From Steinernema hermaphroditum (Eukaryota; Nematoda; Chromadorea; Rhabditida; Steinernematidae): a DNA stretch of 64,000 nucleotides. A program made the position numbers and the translations under genes. The stretch covers positions 5,022,001 through 5,086,000 of the forward strand of contig CM059621.1 in NCBI GenBank assembly GCA_030435675.1, given 5' to 3'. Under the pieces are notes generated by a model. The model made no database searches. It was not told where the DNA came from and was given only the letters and a program-made list of their open reading frames with translations. Positions 1 through 10,739 of this stretch are shown here, piece after piece; positions within the stretch are counted from its first letter, which is position 1; every line of letters begins with the position of its first letter.

Positions 1-120
1 AACAGTTGCACCGCACAGTCAACAACGAAAGTAAAGCACAACCGCTGAATGCTTCGCTTATTGCACTTGGTTTGAACTTTTTTTGCATGTTTTTGGTTTG
101 AAGGGTGTGTTTAAAAAGTA

Positions 121-1037
121 CTGGGTTGATCCATAGAAAATGGCCGATTCTGTGAACATCCTTTAATTTTACAATATTTGCTCCCATGACCAAACCAATG
201 GATATATTGTTCAGTACAGTTAATTCTCTTACCAAACTATGATTGGCGACTTGTCCATTACATTTCTCCTGATGTTGGAGGCCTATTCTGTCGTGATGAC
301 CATTTTTCTGACACCTCGAGATGGCGAAATGCGAAATGATGTCCGGGCTTCTTATGATATTCATTGTGTGATGTACAACAACTGTCTTCAACCACGTACA
401 CCGTTATGTCTTACCTTCCGAATGCACCTATCGCTGCGGTCGTCATACATCAGAACATGAGCTAATCTCGAAAAGATGGCTTTGTCGGATCACCATGCCC
501 CGTTAACTCCAATGGTTCCAAATGGTTAGTTACCATAACAGATAATATAGACATATAGAAGGTAGCCATCACTCACAGATACCATGCCCATATAGTGACT
601 CTACGAGCTCATTTCTACTTTAAGGAAATAAAGGCCAAATGTTGAAAAAATGACCGTTGGATCCATAAAGACTACAACTAGCCGAGACCTCACATTTTCA
701 AGTTGACCTCCACAATCGCTCTCCACTTTGAGCTGAGATGTTCGCTTTTTCCTATTATTATGGTACTCTCTTCGCTCTATCTAACTAACATTTGTGCTGA
801 CCCGTAAATAATGAAATTAGAGGAAACCACTCAGAATAAGACAAAGAGGTCGAAAATTTGACCAAAATATTTTTCGACCTCATATCCCTTGTGTTCTATG
901 AAGAAGGGATCCAACTTTTGCCCAAGAAGTGGGCTTCAGTTGTTCAGTCAAACAGTCACTACCAGAAATGATAGGCACACATATATGTTAAGAAAGAGCT
1001 ACTTAAACCATCCGCCATTTTTCATGGATCAACGCAA
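121..1037. mobile_element. Decayed mariner-like element (family 1), TA-flanked
   Basis: The ends form imperfect terminal inverted repeats: CTGGGTTGATCCAT at the left and, on the reverse strand, TTGCGTTGATCCAT at the right, each followed by a similar AAAATGGC block. Both ends abut TA, as in Tc1/mariner insertions. About 120 bp in from the left, the stretch 240-460 is shared with the element at 16867-17961 at the same distance from its end, so the two are one family. No intact transposase is visible. Being mariner-like is an inference from size, TIR and TA. Confidence 0.6.
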
Positions 1038-1496
1038 TATAAAAAAAACCGTTGGATTATAAAAACAAACTGGATTATTACCTGTTTTCACTTTCCTCAT
1101 GAGTGGGACTAATGCAGCATAAAGAAATGAAATCAATGCATTGACCAACCGTGGAAACACGAAATGCTTTCGAAAGACAGGTTTCTGCTTAAAATAACAG
1201 CTTTAAGTTCAAGACATTCAATATAGTTTGTCTGATTACGCTGACATCGTTGTGGTCATTCCTTAACATATCCAAATGGAAGTTTGGAACACAATTTGCG
1301 CTACTGTGTATGGCGAGGAGTTCTCGTAATCGATCAGTCTTATCGTTAAGGGAACCAGTAAACCATTTCGCACACACACACACATAACATGATCTAGAGA
1401 ATCTACCTATTCTGTGGAACATTCCCTAAGTACACTTCGGTCGTCAATGTTTCATATATTCTGTATTACATCTTTGATATGTTTACTTGGTATAAA

Positions 1497-1771
1497 CGCG
1501 AGTGCACGCGAATTCGCGCCCTCCAGATACTATTAGCCAAGTAGCCCATAGCCCGAGCGGCAAGATTGGCGGTCATGTAAATGACTGAAGTTGGCCAAGA
1601 AACTGTAAAGTTTCAGAAAACTCGAACCGACAACTCTGTTGGTTTCAAAGTATGCAAAAAAAGTCACTGAACAACTGCAAAAAAACGTTCTCTGTTTGTA
1701 AGCGGGCGGTGTCGGGTTCGGTTTCCCTCGACGTCCTTATTTTGTGTGCGTGTTTCCGCCGTGCGCGCGGA

Positions 1772-1802
<31 letters not shown>
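1497..1802. repeat. Dispersed repeat R1, copy 1, ending in a CA microsatellite
   Basis: The stretch shares long blocks with 56125-56560: a block with AATTCGCGCCCTCCAG, a CGGCAAGATTGG block, and a CGTTCTC-TGTTTGTAAGCGG block followed by a GTCGGGTTCGGT block. Both copies run into an AC dinucleotide tract (here 1775-1802). The CA tract at the same relative place suggests it is part of the repeat rather than independent slippage. No coding capacity recognised. Confidence 0.65.
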
Positions 1803-1839
1803 TTTTTTTCCTAATACGATGGAAAAACCTGAAACTCGC

Positions 1840-1975
1840 GCCTTCCAGATCGTTCCGGGACCCGGACAAGAGTGCAGGTCAAGTTGTGGTCCTAAGCTTT
1901 GAAGGGGAAGTGATGGCTAGAAGCACGTAAATGAGCTCATTTGCACGCGTATGTAATCTTCGACGCCGAAAACGG
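1840..1975 (-). mobile_element. Fragment of the Tc1-like long-palindrome family
   Basis: This stretch resembles 25430-25570, part of an arm of the 24568-26009 palindrome: both contain TTCCAGATCGTTC, a GGGACCCGG block, and end with GACGCCGAAAACGGTG. It is a truncated copy without terminal repeats. Confidence 0.6.
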
Positions 1976-2764
1976 TGTTTTGCGTGGTTCTATCCAGTTC
2001 TCGGGTGATTTTCATACATGAAAGCTCGAAATTTGTTCAAAACGAACCCTATGGCAAGTTCTTAAATTTTGTTGACCGTGGTGGATTCTAGGAAGCGCTG
2101 TTTTGAAGCTCTTATCCCTAATAAGGCCTATTCTACCACATATTAATGTTCTTGAGACATATCTGATGAAATACAACTGTTTTTTCCTTTTTACGTATGT
2201 GTATCTATTTATGTGGCCGCACTAGATTTGAGCCGTCCGAACGTATTACGTTCTTTGGTGCCATTTTTTGGTCCCGAACGGAAAACTTCCAGCATATTCA
2301 GATTTCCCAGTAAATTCTGCACCTAGTAGTGCCTATTACTTCCCAGTAATACAACAAAAACAAGGGTAACTGGGCAACTAAAAGTTCTCCGGTGGGGTGT
2401 ATCTATTAGACTTTAGAGTCCAGAGACTGACAGAAGTAACGCAATGCACTACTGTGCATGTGAGAACAAAACGAGTTCGGTTGATAAATGCACATATACT
2501 TCGTATGCTTCCAACTCCCTCCTTCAACAGCCATCTATTTTGATCAAGGAAGCTCCATTCTAATTGCAATTTGTGATTACTGAGTTTCGCATACGCGTCA
2601 CGGGGATTTCCTTTCATTCTGACATTTCGAAGCGGGAACTGAAAAAGCGCAAGTTTATTTGTAAACGCGTGGGTAATATCCCCTACGTTTCAGTGACATA
2701 TCAACTTTTGTTCCAGAGCATAATTTTCACGCTCTAGCGGAAGCGAAGCGAACTCAGAAATTGT

Positions 2765-3290
2765 TCGTCTTTACTTTACTTTACTTTACTTCATGAATCA
2801 AAGGCGTTACGCCTTGCATGACACCGAAAATAGACAACAGAGGATATCACTTGTAGACGGCTTCATTCCTGGCGTGGTGTTGATGTCGAACCGGTCGTAG
2901 ACGGCGCGCTTCACGGGGCATCTGGGAATCGCGCATCTCCGGAAATGGCGGTGAAACTTCTTCTTATCGGGCGTTTGCGGCACAGCGGACCCTTCTGAGC
3001 TCGCATATGCTTCGAAAAGATGAGTCTCTGGTTCAGAAGTTGCGTTTTCGTCAGTGGTGGCGTCCTCAGAGCGTCGGCGACCTTCGGGATGACATCGCAC
3101 GCAGCCGGATTCCTGGCGTTGGACATCTTGTTGTCAGCGGTGGTGGGACTACGGCTTCCGGGTGTCCCAATTCCCTCTGGAAGCCGGAACAGTCACAACT
3201 GCCACGGGGTTTGCCATCTGACCGACCAGACACTCAGAGAGCGACCGGAGGGACCGACCGCTCGCGACCGCGACACGCAAAATATCTTTT
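2765..3290 (-). repeat. Processed retrocopy-like dispersed repeat (RC family)
   Basis: Read on the minus strand this copy starts with a GC-rich leader (near 3290), passes through partly open reading frames containing the peptides DKKKFHRHFRR and DRFDINTTPGM, and ends near 2765 in a TTTACTTTACTT run that on the minus strand is AAGTAAAG-like. Related plus-strand copies lie at 6005-6290, 32205-32520 and 40500-40790, where the 3' end carries AATAAA. The shape (leader, coding-like body, polyadenylation signal) suggests copies of an mRNA. The source gene is not in this window and the protein is not recognised. Confidence 0.6.
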
Positions 3291-3707
3291 AAAATATAAA
3301 AAATATAAAATAAAATAAAACATTCACTTTTAAATACGGTTATTTTCAGTGTTTCAACCCAATAGTAGCTTGTTTCCTAAAAACATAGAATACAGGGAAG
3401 TTTTCGATGCACTTAATAGTAATTTAAAACTTGAAAGTGCGAAGTGATACGCGTTTGTTGTCTGTACTTTCCGGTCGAAAGCCTGAAATAGTAAATTCGT
3501 TCAACAACGCTAACAACAACTAAGCTATCGCAGTTTTTAACTCAACTTCACTTATGTGACTAATAGGAAATTGTTATTGCATTATTTGATGATGTGTCAC
3601 CGTATACGCGAAATATATCCGTGTGTAAATTTGATCATCACGCCTATATGATTTATAAGTTGTCAATGTTATAAGACGTATTCATTCAGAGATTTGCGTG
3701 TTTCGGG

Positions 3708-4112
3708 ATGAAGAATCGGCACTTGCTCGCTTTTTTGGTTTTATTGTGCAGCTCGTTCATCTTGAGCACTAGCAGAAGCATCCCGCCAAACGGTTCAACC
3801 CTCTGCAATCTTTTCTTCTCAACATGTCGTTTTCAGAATCTTACGGTGTCAGAAACGGAGGCGACATGTGCACGGCCACTGTGCACTCACGCTTTTCAGC
3901 ATATGCCTTCTCGTTCCCTTTTGTTACGTTTGATTCGAAACTGAAAAGGTGTGTGCTGATCTATGGTGTCGGGGCGCGAAGCGGAGCGCCCAATGTCTTC
4001 TTCAACTACGAGGTACGAGAAAACTGTCGCTTTGTCGCTAATACCGGCAGTTTCATTTCAGGATTGCTGGATAGCGTGTCATCGGAAAACTTCAGAATTG
4101 GTTGATCTCTGA
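3708..4112 (+). CDS. Secreted Kunitz-like protein lacking the C2-C4 cysteine pair
   Basis: Three exons: 3708-3792, 3837-4012 and 4062-4112, with introns of 44 and 49 bp that keep phase. Translation gives about 103 residues: a signal peptide (residues 1-23, LLAFLVLLCSSFIL core) followed by one domain with Cys, 26 residues, then FDSKLKRC, YGVGARSGAPNVFFNYEDC and WIAC. This matches the Kunitz/BPTI layout C1, C3, C5, C6 with the typical F-D and N-x-F positions, but C2 and C4 are missing; the usual YGGC is YGVG. C1-C6 and C3-C5 bonds could still form. Kunitz domains usually inhibit serine proteases or bind channels; loss of the loop disulfide makes inhibition uncertain. An acceptor-like TTCATTCAG ends at 3689, 18 bp before the ATG, a likely trans-splice site. 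The domain assignment rests on motif spacing only. Confidence 0.75.
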
Positions 4113-4284
4113 AGTGTACATTACATTACGTTTACTCTTGAATCAGTGGCATTCACCACGCAAAAAATCTCATAATGCACAATAAAGAACCGTAGATCAC
4201 CGTTGTCGCTATTTCTCTTCTTTCTTCGGCGCAGGATGTCGAGCGACCGCCAACGGCGAGCGCTAGTGAATTTTCCTAGTGAAT

Positions 4285-4515
4285 TTTCCTCCTCTACAAG
4301 ATACTGCACAGAAAACAGGTGATCCTCATTACAAGGATGCGTCAACAGGTCGTTTTAAGAACCACGGTCTTAAAAAACATAGTTTTAGGACCCCGGGCGT
4401 GGAGTAAAGTGGGGCGGGGTGGGGGGGGGGTAAAGTCATAGTGAAGTGGGCTTCCCTACAAGATGCCGCGAAAAAAATACGCGATCATCATTATAGGTAT
4501 GAGTCAAAACATTGA
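4285..4515. repeat. Degenerate tandem duplication with a G-rich tract
   Basis: Two similar blocks, each with CTACAAGAT, a GTGATC/GCGATC step, CATTA and A-GGAT/GGTAT-GAGTCA/GCGTCAA, lie about 170 bp apart (near 4295 and 4455). Between them is GGGGCGGGGTGGGGGGGGGG. No gene recognised here. The 111-residue open frame at 4536-4871 has no recognisable features and is not called. Confidence 0.4.
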
Positions 4516-5215
4516 AGTGAAGTAGGAGGTTTAGCGTGTGGTCCCGCAACGATCTCCCTCAATGGCAGGAAACTACGGTAGATTTACATAAAATGACCTG
4601 TTTACATCGAAATTACCATGTTTCATTGGCGGATTTAACCTTAGAGGTTGACTTTTGTGGAAAAATCGTTAATTTGCCTTATGTTTTGCAATATGATCGT
4701 TTATCAAGCCACGTACTGTCGGGTAGACCCCTTTATGCCTACCCCAGCCGAGAAAAAAGGGGTAAACTGGCCATTTTTACTGTAAACTGCCCACAAGTCC
4801 ACCGTATTTTACACTCCCACGCGACCGTCGCGGTACATTGCGAATTCAGGGATTTCGTTGCGGGACCATAATCGACCCACCCTTTGCCCACCCCTGGTTC
4901 CAACGTCTCTTTAGGAACCCAATCAATCACCACTGCATGACGAAGAAACGCTACAAGCACGATGTCCACAGTGCCAACTGAACAGATAATGGCTGTCCGT
5001 TCGCAGTGCCGCACTGCAGTTCGAAATTGTACCATCTATTTCGTTTTGTTCCGACACTTCGGATAATACGCATACGTAAAAAGATGTACCGGTGCGACCG
5101 CCATACTTGGTGCCAACAACCATGATGTCAGGACTCCACTTTATTCATCAAATTTTTATGTGACATTTATTTTTATGCTACATTTTACTGCTGTTGTTCC
5201 ATCAGGACGACATCT

Positions 5216-5413
5216 TCAAACCATTATTACATCCTCCATCATTATTGCATGTTCGAGGTGTTTGTTAACACGGCGCTGACCTATAATGAATGACGAATTC
5301 GCCTGGAGTTGGTGAGCTCTTCTAAAGGCCAGTATTAGTGAAAGGATGACCGCAATAAAGAAGCCAATGAAAAACCCTGCGCTGACAATAGAGGCGAGCA
5401 GATGAAACTCCAT
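5216..5413 (-). CDS. Small single-pass membrane protein, EDVIMV tail (paralogue 1)
   Basis: Single-exon frame of 65 residues starting MEFHLL. The start was chosen because paralogues at 6722-6928 and 11573-11779 also begin Met-Glu at this point, and because an acceptor-like GGCAG lies 5 bp upstream, just as TTTCAG lies 5 bp upstream of paralogue 3. Residues 5-29 form one hydrophobic segment (SAGFFIGFFIAVILSLILAF), followed by a basic juxtamembrane stretch (RRAHQL) and a short tail ending MMEDVIMV. Function is unknown. The C-terminal Ile-Met-Val fits a class II PDZ ligand (hydrophobic-x-hydrophobic at the end), which is inference. Just past the stop, in another frame, the DNA again reads like EDVVLM, possibly a small duplication of the tail. 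Confidence 0.65.
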   Translation of the reverse strand: MEFHLLASIVSAGFFIGFFIAVILSLILAFRRAHQLQANSSFIIGQRRVNKHLEHAIMMEDVIMV

Positions 5414-5455
5414 ATGAGCTGCCAGTAATGCTTGCCGGATGAACCAGTTTGACAT

Positions 5456-6004
5456 GTCATGCTAAGACGCCCAGGCATTAACGATTAGTCACAAATACCG
5501 AATGCGTAGCTTACGACTTTCTGCGAACGCCACAAACGGCTTTTATGAGTCATTGTTCTGATGAAGATATAAGCACCGCAAAGCGCTAACATGCTTAAGT
5601 GATTTTTCTTATTACGAGCCTTTTCTCATTTTGTTTTACGCACGGACTTACAGGCCTAAAACGTGGCAGTCATCGTGATGACCTGACCGACAATGTACCA
5701 AATAAACAGTGTCGTTCTATGATTTAAGAGGATCACTGAAAAGAAAAACAAAATTCAGTCTCAAGCATCTGGTTGCGTAAGAAGTCATTATGAACATGCA
5801 AGGCTTCACGGAGATCCTGAGAGCACAACCCGAAATAAGGAGTATCGTCTAATGCATTTCCTTTCCGCCTGATTCCGGGGCATCCATTACTACTACATTC
5901 ATGACATTCAAGCACAGGTGTGAATCCACATTAGAAAAGAGAAGAATGACTAGTAAAGAAACACAAATTTGAAATAATGGCTTAGGCTCCTATGGCAGTT
6001 GTGA
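5456..6004. other. Non-coding stretch upstream of small membrane-protein gene 1
   Basis: About 550 bp with only short open frames. Nothing supportable is seen here; it may hold the promoter of the minus-strand gene at 5216-5413. Confidence 0.4.
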
Positions 6005-6290
6005 GTTTTCCGGCTTCCAGAGGGAATTGCGACACCCAAAAGCCGTAGATCCACCATCGTTGACAACAGGATCTCCAATGTCAGGCATCCGGTTATGGGC
6101 GAAGACATCCGATGACGGTCACTAACGTGTTGACATCACCACCGGCGAAAACGTTGAAGCCAGTTCCGAAACCGCCTCTGTGCCGCAAAAGCCCCGAGAA
6201 GAAGAAGTTCGGCCGCCTTTTCTGGAGGTTCAGCGATTCCAACATGCTCAGTCAAGCACACCGGGCCATGTGGATATCCATACTTATATT
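6005..6290 (+). repeat. RC-family retrocopy fragment
   Basis: It carries the RC-family blocks GCCGCAAAAGCCCCGAGAAG (compare GCCGCAAACGCCCCGAGAAA near 32357) and a CGGCTTCCAGAGGGAATTG block like that near 3165. The reading frame is broken. It sits downstream of small membrane-protein gene 2 on the opposite strand. Confidence 0.55.
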
Positions 6291-6721
6291 CTAGATGTAT
6301 GCCTGAGTCAAAGATTACATTTTTTGCTTTTAAGCCTGCGCACACTAGTGCATTGTGTAAGATATCTTTCGTGGTGAAAGCCATTGATTGAAGAATAATT
6401 GTAGTGAACCTGCGGATAGTGATCGCAATGGTAAACGATAACATTTCATCACAACATTTACGTTCCCTTTTTGGGCTTTTCCAGAGTAAATTTTGGTAGA
6501 ATAAGTGTGGATTCTCCTTTAATGGCACGTTCTCAAAGCAGCTCTTGAGGGGTAGATGTTTTCAGATGTGTTCTAAAACGAAAAATGTACGTTTCCTCAT
6601 CACTCTTTTCCAATTTTTTTTGTCCTTGATATATGCCTTAGCCACAGATTACATTTATTACACACCATACAAATAAATAAACTTTGTGCATTCAATCACT
6701 GAATCAAAAACGTGACTATAG

Positions 6722-6928
6722 CTAAACCATTATGACGACGTCTTCGGGAATGATGGGCGATTTGCGATGTGCTCTATAAGTCGTCGATTTGGCGAGTACG
6801 ACACGAGAACGCTTCCTTTCCAGCTCATGTGCCCTTTTCAGCGTCAGCAGAAGTGCAATAGCGAACACTACCAGAAATCCAATAGACAGCACAGCGCTTA
6901 TTAAAGAGAGAAGCGCAAAAATTTCCAT
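6722..6928 (-). CDS. Small single-pass membrane protein, EDVVIMV tail (paralogue 2)
   Basis: Single-exon frame of 68 residues beginning MEIFALLSLISA, aligned start to end with paralogue 1: a hydrophobic segment (residues 4-28), then LKRAHELERKRSR where paralogue 1 has FRRAHQL, and the tail PEDVVIMV. A longer in-frame start at 6976 exists, but the paralogues begin at Met-Glu, and a GATATCAG acceptor-like site lies 24 bp upstream of this ATG. Type and topology are unproven; the basic stretch after the membrane segment predicts an N-outside, C-inside orientation. A 1.27-kb transposon (7014-8282) lies about 85 bp upstream of the ATG and may have replaced or displaced its promoter. Confidence 0.65.
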   Translation of the reverse strand: MEIFALLSLISAVLSIGFLVVFAIALLLTLKRAHELERKRSRVVLAKSTTYRAHRKSPIIPEDVVIMV

Positions 6929-7013
6929 TGGAATACGCGAGACTTTCTGATATCCGAACGGAACGGGGTCTGACAAGCATGACCCTTTTTAGCCGATTGC
7001 TTGCGCAATTGTA

Positions 7014-8282
7014 TTGGGTTGGTAAGTTGAAAATGCACCATTTTTGATTCGCGTCTATTTTCGCACTGAGTAATCCTGGGATCAGATGGGTTAGTGCGTT
7101 CGTATGGGCGATTGGTTCACTTTCCAGTCGGTACGCTCCGATGCCCCACCTGCATGCTTTCCGCTTTCTTTGAATCCTTTTATATTCATGGTCCGCGAAG
7201 CACCACCTGGGCATCCGAAACACCGAAACTTCGACAACCTCTCTGAGGGACTACTTATTTGATAGGCGGTGTGCTGTCTTAAGTGCGCTTACAGCAGGAG
7301 CTTAGCTTCCAAGCGCACACGCCAGCCTCTTCTTGTAATGTCACAGCAAGAGCAAATTCCAAGAAGATAAAAAATTTGCCCATAAAGCACTTGACTCTAA
7401 AGTAGCTAAATTTTTTTTTGATTTATCAAACTCTAGCCGAGGATATACAGACAACTTGGACGGCCAGCTAGGGTGCTTGAATGCCATAGTGGCTGATGCT
7501 CCGATGCTCTAGGCTACAAGTGGAAATCGGGAACTCCGATTTCTCATGACTCTCCGAGCCCTTGATTCGCCAGCTCAACTCATTGACCCCTGCTTTTATT
7601 TGTATTTCCAAGTAAAAATCTTTTCCTTTATTTTTCGTGACTGATGAGTTCAAGGGGGTTCTAGCCAGATGATCCCTATAACTACTTGAGGGTATGGATA
7701 AGGAATAGAAGTCAACTATTGTGCTGCGGTCAGAACCAGGTTGAAAAGTAATGCTGCACTGTCTTATATGCGATATTATAGAAACACGAGGATGAAACGT
7801 ATTTATGGGATAGAGCAATCTCTCAGCTATAGTTTGCGACTAACATCTAGAAAAATCTCTTTCTCTTATTCAGGATAAGGCAAGAACTAATAACTGGTTT
7901 TGGGATTTCAGCAGATCCAGCAGGAGCATGAATGTTAGATATTTTTGATTGCACTCAAAACTGCTCCTCATCTTCAGCTGGGACTCAGGTACTTGTTATG
8001 TATGTAGGTTTCCCACAGCTCTATCGGGTACCTACTTGTGCGGTACTGTCGGAAACATCAACGAATAAATTGAGCCAAAGTTTTCAATGAGGTCAAAAAC
8101 GGACAAAATGGAATTTTTCGACCCGGAACCTCTCCTGTTCTGTAGTGGAGTGACCAGGCTTAATGCCAGAAAGTGTTCTGAGGCTGAGTAGTTAAATGAT
8201 AAATACACCCTATAAAATCTGTGCCTTTTTCAACAATAAGGATTCATTTTTAAAATGGTGCATTTTCAACTTACCAACCCAA
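7014..8282. mobile_element. Mariner-like element (family 2) with about 31-bp perfect TIRs
   Basis: The left end TTGGGTTGGTAAGTTGAAA continues AATGCACCATTTT and is repeated inverted at the right end (8252-8282). TA flanks both sides. The 1269-bp size fits a full-length mariner. The perfect TIRs suggest fairly recent insertion, yet no transposase motif could be recognised in the interior, so it may be a non-autonomous copy with a foreign interior. A related lone end begins at 53071. Confidence 0.75.
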
Positions 8283-8454
8283 TAGTATGGACGTAGATTG
8301 CTAATCGGTCTTTGACGCTATCCTTGATACTAAGAAGCACTTATGTCCATTGGAAAACAGATAACACTTAAAATGATTGAAGACGTGAACTGAAATGTGA
8401 CCTATTATGTTTCATACTCCCTCAAAGGACGAACCAAGCTGCGGTCAGAGATGG

Positions 8455-8832
8455 GAACTGAGCCGGAGCCGAGCCTCTGAGCCGGAGCCGAGCCTCTGAG
8501 CCGAGCCTCTGAGCCGAGCCGAGCCTCTGAGCCGAGCCGGAGCCGAGCCTCTGAGCCGAGCCGAGCCGGAGACGAGCCGGCTCGGACCACCCGCCTCGGC
8601 TCGGCTCGTGAAACCTGAGCCAGCTCCGGCTCGGCTCGGCTCCGAGCCGAACCCGAGCCAGGGCCGGCCATATATACCAGGGAAAATTTCGACCGTTCGC
8701 GGGGAGCGGTAGCAGACGAAAGGGAGAAAATCGGATGCCGTTGCTCCGCCGCTGTACGCCAATTGTCTCTCGTCGTCTGCGCCCTTATTACCGATCCCCA
8801 CGAACAGTCAAAATTGTCCCTAGTATATATAG
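8455..8832. repeat. GAGCC-rich minisatellite flanked by an imperfect inverted repeat
   Basis: From 8459 to about 8580 the sequence repeats GAGCCGAGCC and GAGCCTCT units; from about 8590 to 8650 the complementary GGCTCGGCTC units appear, so the array can fold on itself. Beyond it, 8668-8712 and 8788-8832 are imperfect inverted repeats (left CCATATATACCAGGG, right inverted GCTATATATACTAGGG). Open frames across the array are low-complexity Gly/Ser/Ala/Arg and are not called as genes. Confidence 0.75.
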
Positions 8833-9361
8833 CAAATTGCACATTCTGCTCTACAAAATCAACGTTCAGTTTTCCAAAATACCCTCTAATTCACAAGTTA
8901 TGCATCATTCCTTGTTGCTATCTGCAAAATTAATGCTGAAACGTCGAAAACGAGGTGCGACGTCTACTGTAAGAGCAGTTTTCGTGCCAGGACCCTTGAC
9001 CCATTGATTTTACGGCGTATATGAATCGGGATACTTTTTCGTTCGTTTAAATACTGGATACTGGACAGTGGACCCCAGTCCATAATTTATGCACTCCAGC
9101 ATCACAAATATTGGAAGCTGACGCTTATTTGGACCGTAAGATTGTTGTTTATTGTTGCAGGTACTTCCAGAGACCAAGCACGGTTTACAATAGCTTTATT
9201 GTGGAACACACAAATCGAACAGTTGAGAATTTCGATTGTGCAGTACTCACCAATAATACTCTCTATCGATGCGGGCTTCTGAAGCTCGAAAGAACTGAAC
9301 TTTACCAGCTAGGAGTCACACTAAATTTCACACTAAATGTTCAATTTGGTGGGCAGAAGAG

Positions 9362-10586
9362 TCAGGCAGTCACACTAAGTGTCGCAACAACTGTCTTCTT
9401 GCGAAGAAACATCTCTCGAACGGCTATCCTGTATGGCGCAATGAGCACCATCACTGCACAGGAGTTCACCACAGAGTGTACACTCATTGAAAACACCATT
9501 ATTATGATTCCATCTACAAGCGTTCATACTGAATCCCCCACTAAATGAACACAACATACATCTCAAACAACCAAAATTAAAGATGAGGTCGAGCGTGACA
9601 GTACATATCGGCATGGCGAACAGAATTGACGGCGTTGCTGTCTAAACTAGCCAAACCATATGAAAACTCGAATAGCCTTACTACCTGCACGACGAGTGCT
9701 TTCATGAGTTGGACTTGCATAGCATAAGTAGCAGCTGACATAGATGGACGAAGAGCGCGGAGTTGTTTCATGATGCCGACAATGCACAGTACCATGAAGG
9801 TCATCACAGAAATGATGTACGCAGACAATGCAATACCGATAACTATGATTTCTTCCTTTTGGGGTCCTACCAATGTAGAATTGCCCAACAGTGGAACGAG
9901 CTCTATATTCTCCTGAAATTTGCAGATAGTCTTTGACTGAGATAGGTGACCCACGTTTAAGACCATCCTAGTAAAGTCCTCGCTAGGAAAAAATCCATAC
10001 ATGGCAGCAAAGAACTGCACTCCTGGAGGAACTACAACCATCCCAGCGGCAGCAAATCGGTAATGCATTGGCTCAGGCTGCCACCCAAAGAGACGGAAGT
10101 TGTGGCTCAAAGCTTGATACCGAAAGAAGAAAGCGATGCACAAACCTATGAAACATTCTGCAACGCAGAACACACTTAGAGCCTGAAACACTCTAGACTG
10201 GAGGCCAACATTTAATTCACATACAGCAGAGACAGTCCCACCGGCGGGGCCGAACAACGAGCTGAGTCCAGCAGGATACAAAGCATTGATGTTTGTCGGT
10301 GTTGGTGTCGGGATGAGAAATATGTCCGTTGCAATATCGCCCAGGAATACCCATAACTGAACGAAGTCTTACAATTTAGTGATTGTCGTTCACATACCGA
10401 AATTTTGAGCAAAATATATTTATACACATCCAACTGTTTAGGTGACTTTTTAACAATGATATAGATGGTGAAGAGATTTAGTGGAACACACAAAGCAACG
10501 CAACCGACTGTTACGTTACGGAAGACGATTGAAATAGAGTCAATCATTGCAAACTGCGAATTGTTTTGAAAGTTAATGGGAAACAA
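9362..10586 (-). CDS. Chemoreceptor, serpentine receptor class H-like
   Basis: Three exons: 10586-10398, 10356-9657 and 9513-9362, giving about 346 residues, the usual length of nematode srh receptors. Seen: TM1 (FRNVTVGCVALCVPLNLFTI), TM2 (KISLWVFLGDIATDIFLIP) followed by the AGLSSLFG turn, TM3 ending CIAFFFRYQAL, TM4, TM5 (ALSAYIISVMTFMVLCIVG), the intracellular MSAATYAMQVQLMKALVVQ motif, and TM7 running into LIAPYRIAVREMF. Srh receptors sit in chemosensory cilia. TM6 is odd: after ALVVQ the sequence turns polar and the second half of the usual segment, with its proline, is absent. A donor directly after ALVVQ (GTAGTA) breaks phase, whereas GTTTGG at 9656 keeps it. Class assignment from motif memory; a missed small exon is the main alternative. 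A decayed copy lies at 15172-16396. Confidence 0.65.
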
Positions 10587-10619
10587 GTAACAACAGATAA
10601 TTTATTCAATTATCGTTTC

Positions 10620-10720
10620 TGTTGATTGCCTGAATAGAATAGTAGTTTTCGCAGCTGAAATAAGTTTGTTTTGTCTTCTTATTACTCACATCAAAACTAT
10701 GAAGCTACCACAGAAGCGTG
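10620..10720 (-). promoter_or_regulatory. Conserved srh upstream block with CAGCTG E-box core
   Basis: On the plus strand, TAGTAGTTTTCGCAGCTGAA followed by a TAAGT-TTGT-TTCTTATTACT pattern lies 30-110 bp before the receptor ATG. The same block occurs upstream of the decayed copy (16450-16530) and alone at 16785-16850. The CAGCTG core (10652-10657) is a palindromic E-box. Part of the similarity simply reflects recent duplication, so a regulatory role is inference. Confidence 0.4.
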
Positions 10721-10739
10721 CTTGTACATATCAAATGAA

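Noticed and set aside
4536..4871. 111-codon open frame
   Set aside because: No recognisable motif, overlaps an equally open antisense frame, lies beside degenerate repeats.
8405..8842. Long open frames (118-145 codons) across the GAGCC array
   Set aside because: Low-complexity translation of a minisatellite in several frames at once; no start context, splice or domain support.
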